Shown: positions 1-12,650 of the stretch, piece after piece
How positions within the stretch are numbered: position 1 is the stretch's first letter
Layout: every line of letters begins with the position of its first letter
Assembly: GCA_947623455.1 (NCBI GenBank)
Contig: OX392532.1
Coordinates: 48,921,058-48,985,057 of the forward strand
From: Mimachlamys varia
Lineage: Eukaryota > Mollusca > Bivalvia > Pectinida > Pectinidae
DNA length: 64,000 nucleotides
Direction of reading: 5' to 3'
The notes under the pieces: model-generated
Databases searched by the model: none
What the model saw: the letters and a program-made list of their open reading frames with translations, nothing else
Told to the model about the DNA's origin: nothing
Translations under genes and position numbers: made by a program

Positions 1-2007
1 GTATCTTGTCACACAGACTTCTGTATCTTGTCACACAGACCTCGGTATTTGTACATACAGACTTCTCTATCATATCACACATACTTTTGTATCTTGTCAC
101 ACATACTTTTGTATTTGTCACACAGAATTATGTATCTTGTCACACACAGACTTCTGTATTTCGTCACACAGATTTCTGTATCTTGTAACACAGACATATG
201 TATTTTGTAACACATATGTCTGTATCTTGTCACACAGACATCGGTATTTGTTCACACAGACTTCTGTATCTTGTCACACATATTTCTGTATCTTGTCACA
301 CATACTTTTGTATCTCGTCACACGGACTTCTGTATCTCGTCACACCGACTCCTGTATCTTTTCACATAGGTTTCTTTGTTTTCACACATACTTCTGTATT
401 TGTCATACAGACTTCTGTATCATATCACATGGACTTGTGTATCGTGTTACACATATTTCTGGGTTTTTTCATACAGACCTTAGTATATGTTCACAGAGAC
501 TTCCGTATATTTGTCACACATTCTTCTGTATCTTGTCACATGGACTTGTGTATCGTGTCACACATATTTCTGTATCTCGTTACACAGCCTTCTGTATCTC
601 CTCACACAGCTTTCTGTATCTTGTCACACAGCTTTCTATATCTTGTCACACAAAGACTTCTGTTTCTCGTTACCCAGACTTCTGTTTCCCGTCACATACA
701 CTTCTGTATCTTGTCACACGGACTTCTGTATCTTTTAAAACAGACTTCTGTATCAGGTTACACATACTTCTGTATCTCGTCACACCGACTTCTGTATCTT
801 TTCACATAGGTTTCTTCGTTTTCACACATACTTCTGTATTTGTCACACAGACTTCTGTATCATATCACATGGACTTGTGTATCGTGTCACACATATTTCT
901 GGGTTTTTTCATACAGACCTTAGTATTTATTCACAGAGACTTCTGTATATTTGTCACACATACTTCTGTATCTTGTCACATGGACTTGTGTATCGTCTCA
1001 CACATATTTTTGTATCTCGTTACACAGACTTCTGTTTCCCGTCACACAGACTTCTGTATCTTGTCACACATACTTCTGTTTCTTGTCACTCGGACTTTTG
1101 TATGTTGTCACACATATTTCTCCATTGGCATACATAATTCTGTATTTTTTCACTCACAGACTTCTATATCGTGTGTCACACAGACTTCTGTAATTCGTCA
1201 CACAGAATTCTGTATCTTTTCACACAGACTTCTTCATTGTCACACATACTTCTGTGTGTTGTCACACAGACTTCTGTATTTTTCACACAGACTTCTGTAT
1301 CTTGTCACACAGACTTCTGCATCTTGTCACACATACTTTTGTATTTGTCACACAGAATTATGTATCTTGTCACACACAGACTTCTGTATCTTGTAACACA
1401 GACTTATATATTTTGTAACACAAATTTCTGTATCTTGTCACACAGACATCGGTATTTGTTCACACAGACCTCTGTATCTTGTCACACATATTTCTGTATC
1501 TTGTCACACCTACTTCTGTATCTCGTCACACGGACTTCTGTATCTTGTCACACAGACTTCTGTATTTGTCACACAGGCTTCTGTATCTTGTCACACAGAC
1601 CTCGGTATTTGTACATACACACTTCTCTACATGTATCATATCACACATACTTTTGTATCTTGTCACACATACTTTTGTATTTCGTCACAAACATTTCTGT
1701 ATCTTGTAACACAGACTTATGTATTTTGTAACACATATTTCTGTATCTTGTCACACAGACATCGGTATTTGTTCACACAGACTTCTGTATCTTGTCACAC
1801 ATATTTCTGTATCTTGTCACACATACTTTTGTATCTCGTCACACGGACTTCTGTATCTTGTCACACAGACTTCTTCATAGTCACATAGACTTCTGTATCT
1901 TGTCACACAGACCTCGGTATCTTGTAACACAGACTTCTCTATCTTGTCACACAGACTTCTGTATTTGTCACACAGGCTTCTGTATCTTGTCACACAGACC
2001 TCGGTAT
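1..2007 (+). repeat. Region A long segment, copy 1 (cut by window edge)
   Basis: The sequence from base 1 matches that from 6,149 (offset 6,148) and from 13,098 (a further 6,949) in the same order of monomer variants, including the rare CCATTGGCA variant at 1,122. The left end is set only by the window edge, since copies 2 and 3 extend further left. Copies 1 and 3 keep agreeing past 2,007, through the A-tract marker with its GTTCAG variant, to about 2,108; copy 2 departs earlier because of a local 399-bp duplication. Confidence 0.85.
1091..1330 (+). repeat. Most diverged monomer patch
   Basis: These roughly eleven monomers depart furthest from consensus: CTCCATTGGCATACATAATTC, TTTTTTCACTCACAG, ATCGTGTGTCACACAG and GTAATTCGTCACACAG. 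The patch occurs only three times, here and near 7,240-7,480 and 14,190-14,430, always within the region A long segment. It is still built on the 22-bp frame, so it is an old satellite variant and not an insertion. Confidence 0.75.
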
Positions 2008-2832
2008 TTGTACACACAGACTTATCTATCATATCACACATACTTCTGTATCTTATCGCAAAAAAAGTTCAGTTTATCGTTACACAGATTTTTGTATCTT
2101 GTCACACACAGACTTCTGTATCTTGTAACACAGACTTATATATTTTGTAACACAAATTTCTGTATCTTGTCACACAGACATCGGTATTTGTTCACACAGA
2201 CTTCTGTATCTTGTCACACATATTTCTGTATCTTGTCACACCTACTTCTGTATCTCGTCACACGGACTTCTGTATCTTGTCACACAGACTTCTGTATTTG
2301 TCACACAGGCTTCTGTATCTTTTCACACAGACCTCGGTATTTGTACATACAGACTTCTCTACATGTATCATATCACACATACTTTTGTATCTTGTCACAC
2401 ATACTTTTGTATTTCGTCACAAACATTTCTGTATCTTGTAACACAGACTTATGTATTTTGTAACACATATTTCTGTATCTTGTCACACAGACATCGGTAT
2501 TTGTTCACACAGACTTCTGTATCTTGTCACACATATTTCTGTATCTTGTCACACATACTTTTGTATCTCGTCACACGGACTTCTGTATCTTGTCACACAG
2601 ACTTCTTCATAGTCACATAGACTTCTGTATCTTGTCACACAGACCTCGGTATCTTGTAACACAGACCTCTCTATCTTGTCACACGGACTTCTGTATTTGT
2701 CACACAGGCTTCTGTATCTTGTCACACAGACCTCGGTATTTGTACACACAGACTTATCTATCATATCACACATACTTCTGTATCTTATCGCAAAAAAAGT
2801 TCAGTTTATCGTTACACAGATTTTTGTATCTT
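1369..2832 (+). repeat. 732-bp tandem duplication (two units)
   Basis: Monomers from about 1,369 to 2,100 are repeated from about 2,101 to 2,832 in the same order at a constant offset of 732 bp (33 monomers with length variants). Shared landmarks are the CTCTACATGTATC variant (ACATGT at 1,629 and 2,361) and the A-tract monomer (near 2,055 and 2,786). The unit starts with a 24-bp CACACACAG monomer in the first copy and ends in it at the junction, which suggests that crossover took place in monomer register. Confidence 0.85.
2041..2107 (+). repeat. A-tract marker monomer (about 32 copies in the window)
   Basis: A run of seven A (six in some copies) in ATCGCAAAAAAAGTTC replaces the usual TTGTCACACAGAC, followed by TTTATCGTTACACAG. 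It recurs near 2,786, 4,655, 5,386, 8,602, 10,470, 12,336, 15,152, 16,999, 18,099, 18,892, 22,696, 25,340, 26,749, 29,415, 34,512, 35,042, 37,038, 39,659, 40,189, 42,806, 43,270, 45,886, 46,351, 47,508, 47,972, 49,966, 52,319, 54,870, 56,809, 58,853 and 62,196. It marks one fixed place in the larger units and is the easiest ruler for unit lengths. Confidence 0.9.
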
Positions 2833-4391
2833 GTCACACAGACTTCGGTATATATGTCGAACATACTTCTGTTTCTTGTCACACAAAGACTTCTGTTTCT
2901 CGTTACACAGACTTCTGTTTCCCGTCACACGGACTTCTGTATCTTGTCACAAATATTTCTGTATCTTGTCACACATACTTCTTCATATTCACACAGACTT
3001 ATTCATAGTCACACAAACTTCTTCATAGTCACACAAACCTCGGTATTTGTTCACACAGACTTTTGCATCTTGTCACACATACCTCTGTTTCTCGTCACAC
3101 GGACTTCTCTATCATGTCACACATACCTCTGTGTCTCGTCACACATATTTTTGTATCTTGTCACACAGACCTCGGTATTTGTTCACACAGACTTCTGTAT
3201 CTTGTCACACAGACTTCTGTATCTTATCATACAAAGACATCTGTTTTTCGTTATGCAGATTTTTGTATCTCGTCACACAGACTCCTGTATCTTATCATGC
3301 AAAGACTTCTGTTTCTCGTTACAAAGACTTCTGTATCTCGTCACAAAGACTTCTGTATCTTTTCAAACAGACTTCTGTATCATGTTACACATACTTCTGT
3401 ATCTCGTCACACCGACTTCTGTATCTTTTCACATAGATTTTTTCGTTTTCACACATACTTCTGTATGTTGTCACACATATTTCTGTATTTGTCACACAGA
3501 CTTCTGTATCATGTCACATGGACTTGTGTATCGTGTTACACATATTTCTTTTTTTTTCACACAGACCTTAGTATTTGTTCACAGAGACTTCTGTATATTT
3601 GTCACACATACTTCTGTATCTTGTCACATGGACTTGTGTATTGTGTCACACATATTTCTGTATCTCGTTACACAGCCTTCTGTATCTCGTCACACAGCTT
3701 TCTATATCTTGTCACACAGCTTTCTGTATCTTGTCACACAAAGACTTCTGTTTCTCGTTACCCAGACTTCTGTTTCCCGTCACATAAACTTCTGTATCTT
3801 GTCACACGGACTTCTGTATCTTTTAAAACAGACTTCTGTATCATGTTACACATACTTCTGTATCTCGTCACACCGACTTCTGTATCTTTTCACATAGGTT
3901 TCTTCGTTTTCACACATACTTCTGTATTTGTCACAAAGACTTCTGTATCATATCACATGGACTTGTGTATCGTGTCACACATATTTCTGGTTTTTTTCAT
4001 ACAGACCTTAGTATTTGTTCACACAGCTTTCTGTATCTTGTCACACAAAGACTTCTGTTTCTCGTTACCCAGACTTCTGTTTCCCGTCACATAAACGTCT
4101 GTATCTCGTCACACAGACTTCTGTATTTGTCACACAGGCTTCTGTATCTTGTCACACAGACTTCGGTATTTGTACATACAAACTTCTCTATCATATCACA
4201 CATACTTTTGTATCTTGTCACACATACTTTTGTATTTGTCACACAGAATTGTGTATGTTGTCACACACAGACTTCTGTATTTCGTCACACAGATTTCTGT
4301 ATCTTGTAACACAGACATATGTATTTAGTAACACATATTTCTGTATCTTGTCACACAGACATCGGTATTTGTTCACACAGACTTCTGTATC
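2524..4391 (+). repeat. Region A 1.87-kb HOR unit, first copy
   Basis: This 1,868-bp interval separates two occurrences of the same ordered series of monomer variants (2,524 and 4,392). Its first 1.37 kb matches 8,339-9,712 and 14,889-16,262 almost base for base in monomer order. It contains the A-tract marker, the TATATATGTCGAACAT variant, a run of 20-bp CTTCATAGTCACAC monomers, a T-tract variant near 3,549 and a TTTTAAAAC monomer near 3,825. About 85 monomers make one unit. Confidence 0.85.
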
Positions 4392-5123
4392 TTGTCACAC
4401 ATATTTCTGTATCTTGTCACACATACTTTTGTATCTCGTCACACGGACTTCTGTATCTTGTCACACAGACTTCTTCATAGTCACATAGACTTCTGTATCT
4501 TGTCACACAGACCTCGGTATCTTGTAACACAGACTTCTCTATCTTGTCACACAGACTTCTGTATTTGTCACACAGGCTTCTGTATCTTGTCACACAGACC
4601 TCGGTATTTGTACACACAGACTTATCTATCATATCACACATACTTCTGTATCTTATCGCAAAAAAAGTTCAGTTTATCGTTACACAGATTTTTGTATCTT
4701 GTCACACACAGACTTCTGTATCTTGTAACACAGACTTATATATTTTGTAACACAAATTTCTGTATCTTGTCACACAGACATCGGTATTTGTTCACACAGA
4801 CTTCTGTATCTTGTCACACATATTTCTGTATCTTGTCACACCTACTTCTGTATCTCGTCACACGGACTTCTGTATCTTGTCACACAGACTTCTGTATTTG
4901 TCACACAGGCTTCTGTATCTTGTCACACAGACCTCGGTATTTGTACATACAGACTTCTCTACATGTATCATATCACACATACTTTTGTATCTTGTCACAC
5001 ATACTTTTGTATTTCGTCACAAACATTTCTGTATCTTGTAACACAGACTTATGTATTTTGTAACACATATTTCTGTATCTTGTCACACAGACATCGGTAT
5101 TTGTTCACACAGACTTCTGTATC
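4392..5123 (+). repeat. 732-bp HOR sub-unit, second occurrence
   Basis: The 732-bp spacing seen at 1.4-2.8 kb recurs here: variants starting at 4,392 restart at 5,124. Bases 1,792 onward and 2,524 onward reappear at 4,392 and 5,124, a constant offset of 2,600 bp, so the 732-bp doublet was itself copied as a block. Confidence 0.8.
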
Positions 5124-8100
5124 TTGTCACACATATTTCTGTATCTTGTCACACATACTTTCGTATCTCGTCACACGGACTTCTGTATCTTGTCACACAG
5201 ACTTCTTCATAGTCACATAGACTTCTGTATCTTGTCACACAGACCTCGGTATCTTGTAACACAGACTTCTCTATCTTGTCACACGGACTTCTGTATTTGT
5301 CACACAGGCTTCTGTATCTTGTCACACAGACCTCGGTATTTGTACACACAGACTTATCTATCATATCACACATACTTCTGTATCTTATCGCAAAAAAAGT
5401 TCTGTTTATCGTTACACAGATTTTTGTATCTTGTCACACAGACTTCTGTATATATGTCGAACATACTTCTGTTTCTTGTCACACAAAGACTTCTGTTTCT
5501 CGTTACACAGACTTCTGTTTCCCGTCACACGGACTTCTGTATCTTGTCACAAATATTTCTGTATCTTGTCACACATACTTCTTCATATTCACACAGACTT
5601 ATTCATAGTCACACAAACTTCTTCATAGTCACACAAACCTCGGTATTTGTTCACACAGACTTTTGCATCTTGTCACACATACCTCTGTTTCTCGTCACAC
5701 GGACTTCTTCATTGTCACACATACTTCTAAATCTTGTTACACTGACTTCTGTATTTGTCACAAAGACTTAAGTATCTCGTCACACATACCTCTGTATCTT
5801 GTCATACAAACTTCTCTATCATGTCACACATACCTCTGTGTCTCGTCACACATATTTTTGTATCTTGCCACACAGACCTCGGTATTTGTTCACACAGACT
5901 TCTGTATCTTGTCACACAGACTTCTGTATCTTATCATACAAAGACTTCTGTTTTTCGTTATGCAGATTTTTGTATCTCGTCACACAGACTCCTGTATCTT
6001 ATCATACAAAGACTTCTGTTTCTCGTTACAAAGACTTCTGTATCTCGTCACAAAGACTTCTGTATCTTTTCAAACAGACTTCTGTATCATGTTACACATA
6101 CTTCTGTATCTCGTCACACAGACTTCTGTATTTGTCACACAGGCTTCTGTATCTTGTCACACAGACTTCTGTATCTTGTCACACAGACCTCGGTATTTGT
6201 ACATACAGACTTCTCTATCATATCACACATACTTTTGTATCTTGTCACACATACTTTTGTATTTGTCACACAGAATTATGTATCTTGTCACACACAGACT
6301 TCTGTATTTCGTCACACAGATTTCTGTATCTTGTAACACAGACATATGTATTTTGTAACACATATGTCTGTATCTTGTCACACAGACATCGGTATTTGTT
6401 CACACAGACTTCTGTATTTTGTCACACATATTTCTGTATCTTGTCACACATACTTTTGTATCTCGTCACACGGACTTCTGTATCTCGTCACACCGACTCC
6501 TGTATCTTTTCACATAGGTTTCTTTGTTTTCACACATACTTCTGTATTTGTCATACAGACTTCTGTATCATATCACATGGACTTGTGTATCGTGTTACAC
6601 ATATTTCTGGGTTTTTTCATACAGACCTTAGTATATGTTCACAGAGACTTCCGTATATTTGTCACACATTCTTCTGTATCTTGTCACATGGACTTGTGTA
6701 TCGTGTCACACATATTTCTGTATCTCGTTACACAGCCTTCTGTATCTCGTCACACAGCTTTCTGTATCTTGTCACACAGCTTTCTATATCTTGTCACACA
6801 AAGACTTCTGTTTCTCGTTACCCAGACTTCTGTTTCCCGTCACATAAACTTCTGTATCTTGTCACACGGACTTCTGTATCTTTTAAAACAGACTTCTGTA
6901 TCAGGTTACACATACTTCTGTATCTCGTCACACCGACTTCTGTATCTTTTCACATAGGTTTCTTCGTTTTCACACATACTTCTGTATTTGTCACACAGAC
7001 TTCTGTATCATATCACATGGACTTGTGTATCGTGTCACACATATTTCTGGGTTTTTTCATACAGACCTTAGTATTTATTCACAGAGACTTCTGTATATTT
7101 GTCACACATACTTCTGTATCTTGTCACATGGACTTGTGTATCGTCTCACACATATTTTTGTATCTCGTTACACAGACTTCTGTTTCCCGTCACACAGACT
7201 TCTGTATCTTGTCACACATACTTCTGTTTCTTGTCACTCGGACTTTTGAATGTTGTCACACATATTTCTCCATTGGCATACATAATTCTGTATTTTGTCA
7301 CTCACAGACTTCTGTATCGTGTGTCACACAGACTTCTGTAATTCGTCACACAGAATTCTGTATCTTTTCACACAGACTTCTTCATTGTCACACATACTTC
7401 TGTGTGTTGTCAAACAGACTTCTGTATTTTTCAAACAGACTTCTGTTTCTTGTCACACAGACTTCTGTATCTTGTCACACATACTTTTGTATTTGTCACA
7501 CAGAATAATGTATCTTGTCACACACAGACTTCTGTATCTTGTAACACAGACTTATATATTTTGTAACACAAATTTCTGTATCTTGTCACACAGACATCGG
7601 TATTTGTTCACACAGACTTCTGTATCTTGTCACACATATTTCTGTATCTTGTCACACCTACTTCTGTATCTCGTCACACGGACTTCTGTATCTTGTCACA
7701 CAGACTTCTGTATTTGTCACACAGGCTTCTGTATCTTGTCACACAGACCTCGGTATTTGTACATACAGACTTCTCTACATGTATCATATCACACATACTT
7801 TTGTATCTTGTCACACATACTTTTGTATTTCGTCACAAACATTTCTGTATCTTGTAACACAGACTTATGTATTTTGTAACACATATTTCTGTATCTTGTC
7901 ACACAGACATCGGTATTTGTTCACACAGACTTCTGTATCTTGTCACACATATTTCTGTATCTTGTCACACATACTTTTGTATCTCGTCACACGGACTTCT
8001 GTATCTTGTCACACAGACTTCTTCATAGTCACATAGACTTCTGTATCTTGTCACACAGACCTCGGTATCTTGTAACACAGACTTCTCTATCTTGTCACAC

Positions 8101-8155
8101 AGACTTCTGTATTTGTCACACAGGCTTCTGTATCTTGTCACACAGACCTCGGTAT
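5060..8155 (+). repeat. Region A long segment, copy 2
   Basis: About 3.1 kb whose order of monomer variants is repeated at about 12,010-15,105. The offset is 6,950 bp before the A-tract near 5,390 and 6,949 after it, because the later copy has one A fewer. Its right part is also copy 2 of the window-start segment (offset 6,148). It carries CCATTGGCA near 7,270 and a patch of unusually diverged monomers at about 7,240-7,400. Confidence 0.85.
5715..5770 (+). repeat. TTCTAAATC marker monomer (about 25 copies)
   Basis: The variant TTCTAAATCTTGTTACACTG, followed by a CACATAGACTTAAGTATC or CACAAAGACTTAAGTATC monomer, occurs first near 5,725 and then near 12,674, 19,229, every 1-3 kb through region B, once per unit in region C, and near 60,558, 62,535 and 63,901. 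It carries the TAA that ends most plus-strand reading frames in that part of the unit. It is rare in region A, which distinguishes the regions. Confidence 0.85.
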
Positions 8156-8487
8156 TTGTACATACAGACTTCTCTACATGTATCATATCACACATACTTT
8201 TGTATCTTGTCACACATACTTTTGTATTTCGTCACAAACATTTCTGTATCTTGTAACACAGACTTATGTATTTTGTAACACATATTTCTGTATCTTGTCA
8301 CACAGACATCGGTATTTGTTCACACAGACTTCTGTATCTTGTCACACATATTTCTGTATCTTGTCACACATACTTTTGTATCTCGTCACACGGACTTCTG
8401 TATCTTGTCACACAGACTTCTTCATAGTCACATAGACTTCTGTATCTTGTCACACAGACCTCGGTATCTTGTAACACAGACTTCTCT
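7690..8487 (+). repeat. 399-bp tandem duplication (two units)
   Basis: Monomer order from about 7,690 to 8,088 is repeated from about 8,089 to 8,487 at a constant offset of 399 bp (18 monomers). ACATGT at 7,777 and again at 8,176 marks the two copies. The corresponding places in copies 1 and 3 of the long segment lack the extra unit, so the duplication is later than the copying of the long segment. Similarity runs slightly past the nominal end, to about 8,554. Confidence 0.8.
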
Positions 8488-11400
8488 ATCTTGTCACACG
8501 GACTTCTGTATTTGTCACACAGGCTTCTGTATCTTGTCACACAGACCTCGGTATTTGTACACACAGACTTATCTATCATATCACACATACTTCTCTATCT
8601 TATCGCAAAAAAAGTTCTGTTTATCGTTACACAGATTTTTGTATCTTGTCACACAGACTTCGGTATATATGTCGAACATACTTCTGTTTCTTGTCACACA
8701 AAGACTTCTGTTTCTCGTTACACAGACTTCTGTTTCCCGTCACACGGACTTCTGTATCTTGTCACAAATATTTCTGTATCTTGTCACACATACTTCTTCA
8801 TATTCACACAGACTTATTCATAGTCACACAAACTTCTTCATAGTCACACAAACCTCGGTATTTGTTCACACAGACTTTTGCATCTTGTCACACATACCTC
8901 TGTTTCTCGTCACACGGACTTCTCTATCATGTCACACATACCTCTGTGTCTCGTCACACATATTTTTGTATCTTGTCACACAGACCTCGGTATTTGTTCA
9001 CACAGACTTCTGTATCTTGTCACACAGACTTCTGTATCTTATCATACAAAGACATCTGTTTCTCGTTATGCAGATTTTTGTATCTCGTCACACAGACTCC
9101 TGTATCTTATCATGCAAAGACTTCTGTTTCTCGTTACAAAGACTTCTGTATCTCGTCACAAAGACTTCTGTATCTTTTCAAACAGACTTCTGTATCATGT
9201 TACACATACTTCTGTATCTCGTCACACCGACTTCTGTATCTTTTCACATAGATTTCTTCGTTTTCACACATACTTCTGTATGTTGTCACACATATTTCTG
9301 TATTTGTCACACAGACTTCTGTATCATGTCACATGGACTTGTGTATCGTGTTACACATATTTCTTTTTTTTTCACACAGACCTTAGTATTTGTTCACAGA
9401 GACTTCTGTATATTTGTCACACATACTTCTGTATCTTGTCACATGGACTTGTGTATCGTGTCACACATATTTCTGTATCTCGTTACACAGCCTTCTGTAT
9501 CTCGTCACACAGCTTTCTATATCTTGTCACACAGCTTTCTGTATCTTGTCACACAAAGACTTCTGTTTCTCGTTACCCAGACTTCTGTTTCCCGTCACAT
9601 AAACTTCTGTATCTTGTCACACGGACTTCTGTATCTTTTAAAACAGACTTCTGTATCATGTTACACATACTTCTGTATCTCGTCACACCGACTTCTGTAT
9701 CTTTTCACATAGGTTTCTTCGTTTTCACACATACTTCTGTATTTGTCACACAGACTTCTGTATCATATCACATGGACTTGTGTATCGTGTCACACATATT
9801 TCTGGTTTTTTTCATACAGACTTTAGTATTTGTTCACACAGCTTTCTGTATCTTGTCACACAAAGACTTCTGTTTCTCGTTACCCAGACTTCTGTTTCCC
9901 GTCACATAAACGTCTGTATCTCGTCACACAGACTTCTGTATTTGTCACACAGGCTTCTGTATCTTGTCACACAGACCTCGGTATTTGTACATACAGACTT
10001 CTCTATCATATCACACATACTTTTGTATCTTGTCACACATACTTTTGTATTTGTCACACAGAATTGTGTATGTTGTCACACACAGACTTCTGTATTTCGT
10101 CACACAGATTTCTGTATCTTGTAACACAGACATATGTATTTTGTAACACATATTTCTGTATCTTGTCACACAGACATCGGTATTTGTTCACACAGACTTC
10201 TGTATCTTGTCACACATATTTCTGTATCTTGTCACACATACTTTTGTATCTCGTCACACGGACTTCTGTATCTTGTCACACAGACTTCTTCATAGTCACA
10301 TAGACTTCTGTATCTTGTCACACAGACCTCGGTATCTTGTAACACAGACTTCTCTATCTTGTCACACAGACTTCTGTATTTGTCACACAGGCTTCTGTAT
10401 CTTGTCACACAGACCTCGGTATTTGTACATACAGACTTATCTATCATATCACACATACTTCTGTATCTTATCGCAAAAAAGTTCTGTTTATCGTTACACA
10501 GATTTTTGTATCTTGTCACACAGACTTCTGTATATATGTCGAACATACTTCTGTTTCTTGTCACACAAAGACTTCTGTTTCTCGTTACACAGACTTCTGT
10601 TTCCCGTCACACGGACTTCTGTATCTTGTCACAAATATTTCTGTATCTTGTCACACATACTTCTTCATATTCACACAGACTTATTCATAGTCACACAAAC
10701 TTCTTCATAGTCACACAAACCTCGGTATTTGTTCACACAGACTTTTGCATCTTGTCACACATACCTCTGTTTCTCGTCACACGGACTTCTCTATCATGTC
10801 ACACATACCTCTGTGTCTCGTCACACATATTTTTGTATCTTGTCACACAGACCTCGGTATTTGTTCACACAGACTTCTGTATCTTGTCACACAGACTTCT
10901 GTATCTTATCATACAAAGACATCTGTTTCTCGTTATGCAGATTTTTGTATCTCGTCACACAGACTCTTGTATCTTATCATGCAAAGACTTCTGTTTCTCG
11001 TTACAAAGACTTCTGTATCTCGTCACAAAGACTTCTGTATCTTTTCAAACAGACTTCTGTATCATGTTACACATACTTCTGTATCTCGTCACACCGACTT
11101 CTGTATCTTTTCACATAGATTTCTTCGTTTTCACACATACTTCTGTATGTTGTCACACATATTTCTGTATTTGTCACACAGACTTCTGTATCATGTCACA
11201 TGGACTTGTGTATCGTGTTACACATATTTCTTTTTTTTTCACACAGACCTTAGTATTTGTTCACAGAGACTTCTGTATATTTGTCACACATACTTCTGTA
11301 TCTTGTCACATGGACTTGTGTATCGTGTCACACATATTTCTGTATCTCGTTACACAGCCTTCTGTATCTCGTCACACAGCTTTCTATATCTTGTCACACA

Positions 11401-12650
11401 GCTTTCTGTATCTTGTCACACAAAGACTTCTGTTTCTCGTTACCCAGACTTCTGTTTCCCGTCACATAAACTTCTGTATCTTGTCACACGGACTTCTGTA
11501 TCTTTTAAAACAGACTTCTGTATCATGTTACACATACTTCTGTATCTCGTCACACCGACTTCTGTATCTTTTCACATAGGTTTCTTCGTTTTCACACATA
11601 CTTCTGTATTTGTCACACAGACTTCTGTATCATATCACACGGACTTGTGTATCGTGTCACACATATTTCTGGTTTTTTTCATACAGACTTTAGTATTTGT
11701 TCACACAGCTTTCTGTATCTTGTCACACAAAGACTTCTGTTTCTCGTTACCCAGACTTCTGTTTCCCGTCACATAAACGTCTGTATCTCGTCACACAGAC
11801 TTCTGTATTTGTCACACAGGCTTCTGTATCTTGTCACACAGACCTCGGTATTTGTACATACAGACTTCTCTATCATATCACACATACTTTTGTATCTTGT
11901 CACACATACTTTTGTATTTGTCACACAGAATTGTGTATGTTGTCACACACAGACTTCTGTATTTCGTCACACAGATTTCTGTATCTTGTAACACAGACAT
12001 ATGTATTTTGTAACACATATTTCTGTATCTTGTCACACAGACATCGGTATTTGTTCACACAGACTTCTGTATCTTGTCACACATATTTCTGTATCTTGTC
12101 ACACATACTTTTGTATCTCGTCACACGGACTTCTGTATCTTGTCACACAGACTTCTTCATAGTCACATAGACTTCTGTATCTTGTCACACAGACCTCGGT
12201 ATCTTGTAACACAGACTTCTCTATCTTGTCACACAGACTTCTGTATTTGTCACACAGGCTTCTGTATCTTGTCACACAGACCTCGGTATTTGTACACACA
12301 GACTTATCTATCATATCACACATACTTCTGTATCTTATCGCAAAAAAGTTCTGTTTATCGTTACACAGATTTTTGTATCTTGTCACACAGACTTCTGTAT
12401 ATATGTCGAACATACTTCTGTTTCTTGTCACACAAAGACTTCTGTTTCTCGTTACACAGACTTCTGTTTCCCGTCACACGGACTTCTGTATCTTGTCACA
12501 AATATTTCTGTATCTTGTCACACATACTTCTTCATATTCACACAGACTTATTCATAGTCACACAAACTTCTTCATAGTCACACAAACCTCGGTATTTGTT
12601 CACACAGACTTTTGCATCTTGTCACACATACCTCTGTTTCTCGTCACACG
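8339..12650 (+). repeat. Tandem 1,867-bp HOR units (two full, one partial)
   Basis: Units begin at 8,339, 10,207 and 12,074, spaced 1,868 and 1,867 bp apart. The one-base difference lies in the A-tract monomer (seven A near 8,606, six A near 10,475 and 12,341). The third unit follows the pattern to about 12,650, then switches to the series that carries the TTCTAAATCTTGTTACACTG variant. I see only isolated substitutions between units, which points to recent amplification by unequal exchange. Confidence 0.88.

Noticed and set aside
13..34. Zinc-finger or TALE-like repeat protein suggested by regular Cys and His
   Set aside because: The spacing does not fit a C2H2 finger, and the 22-residue period follows from 3 x 22 bases, not from a fold. 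TALE repeats are 33-35 residues with a different sequence.
1505..1520. T-box-like TCACACCT and TALE-homeodomain-like TGTCA sites
   Set aside because: These are short motifs expected by chance in a repeat rich in TCACAC; TCACACCT is limited to one monomer variant. There is no adjacent gene to regulate.
1817..2041. Recurring minus-strand open frame of about 74 codons (also near 2,549, 4,417, 5,149, 8,364, 34,805, 42,568 and others)
   Set aside because: It exists because 20-, 21- and 24-bp monomers shift frame past the TGA present in each consensus monomer. It is copied with the HOR unit and has no other support.
2055..2066. A-tract in the marker monomer as a retrotransposon poly(A) tail
   Set aside because: Only six or seven A, inside a monomer that resumes the satellite frame at once. 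There is no upstream element or target-site duplication.
2850..2865. TATA-like GTATATATGTCG as a promoter
   Set aside because: It is a single monomer variant copied with the unit, without any initiator or downstream gene.
9260..9290. CENP-B box in TTTCTTCGTTTTCACACAT or TTTCCCGTCACACGG variants
   Set aside because: Neither matches the essential positions (TTCG, A and CGGG at the required spacing) on either strand.
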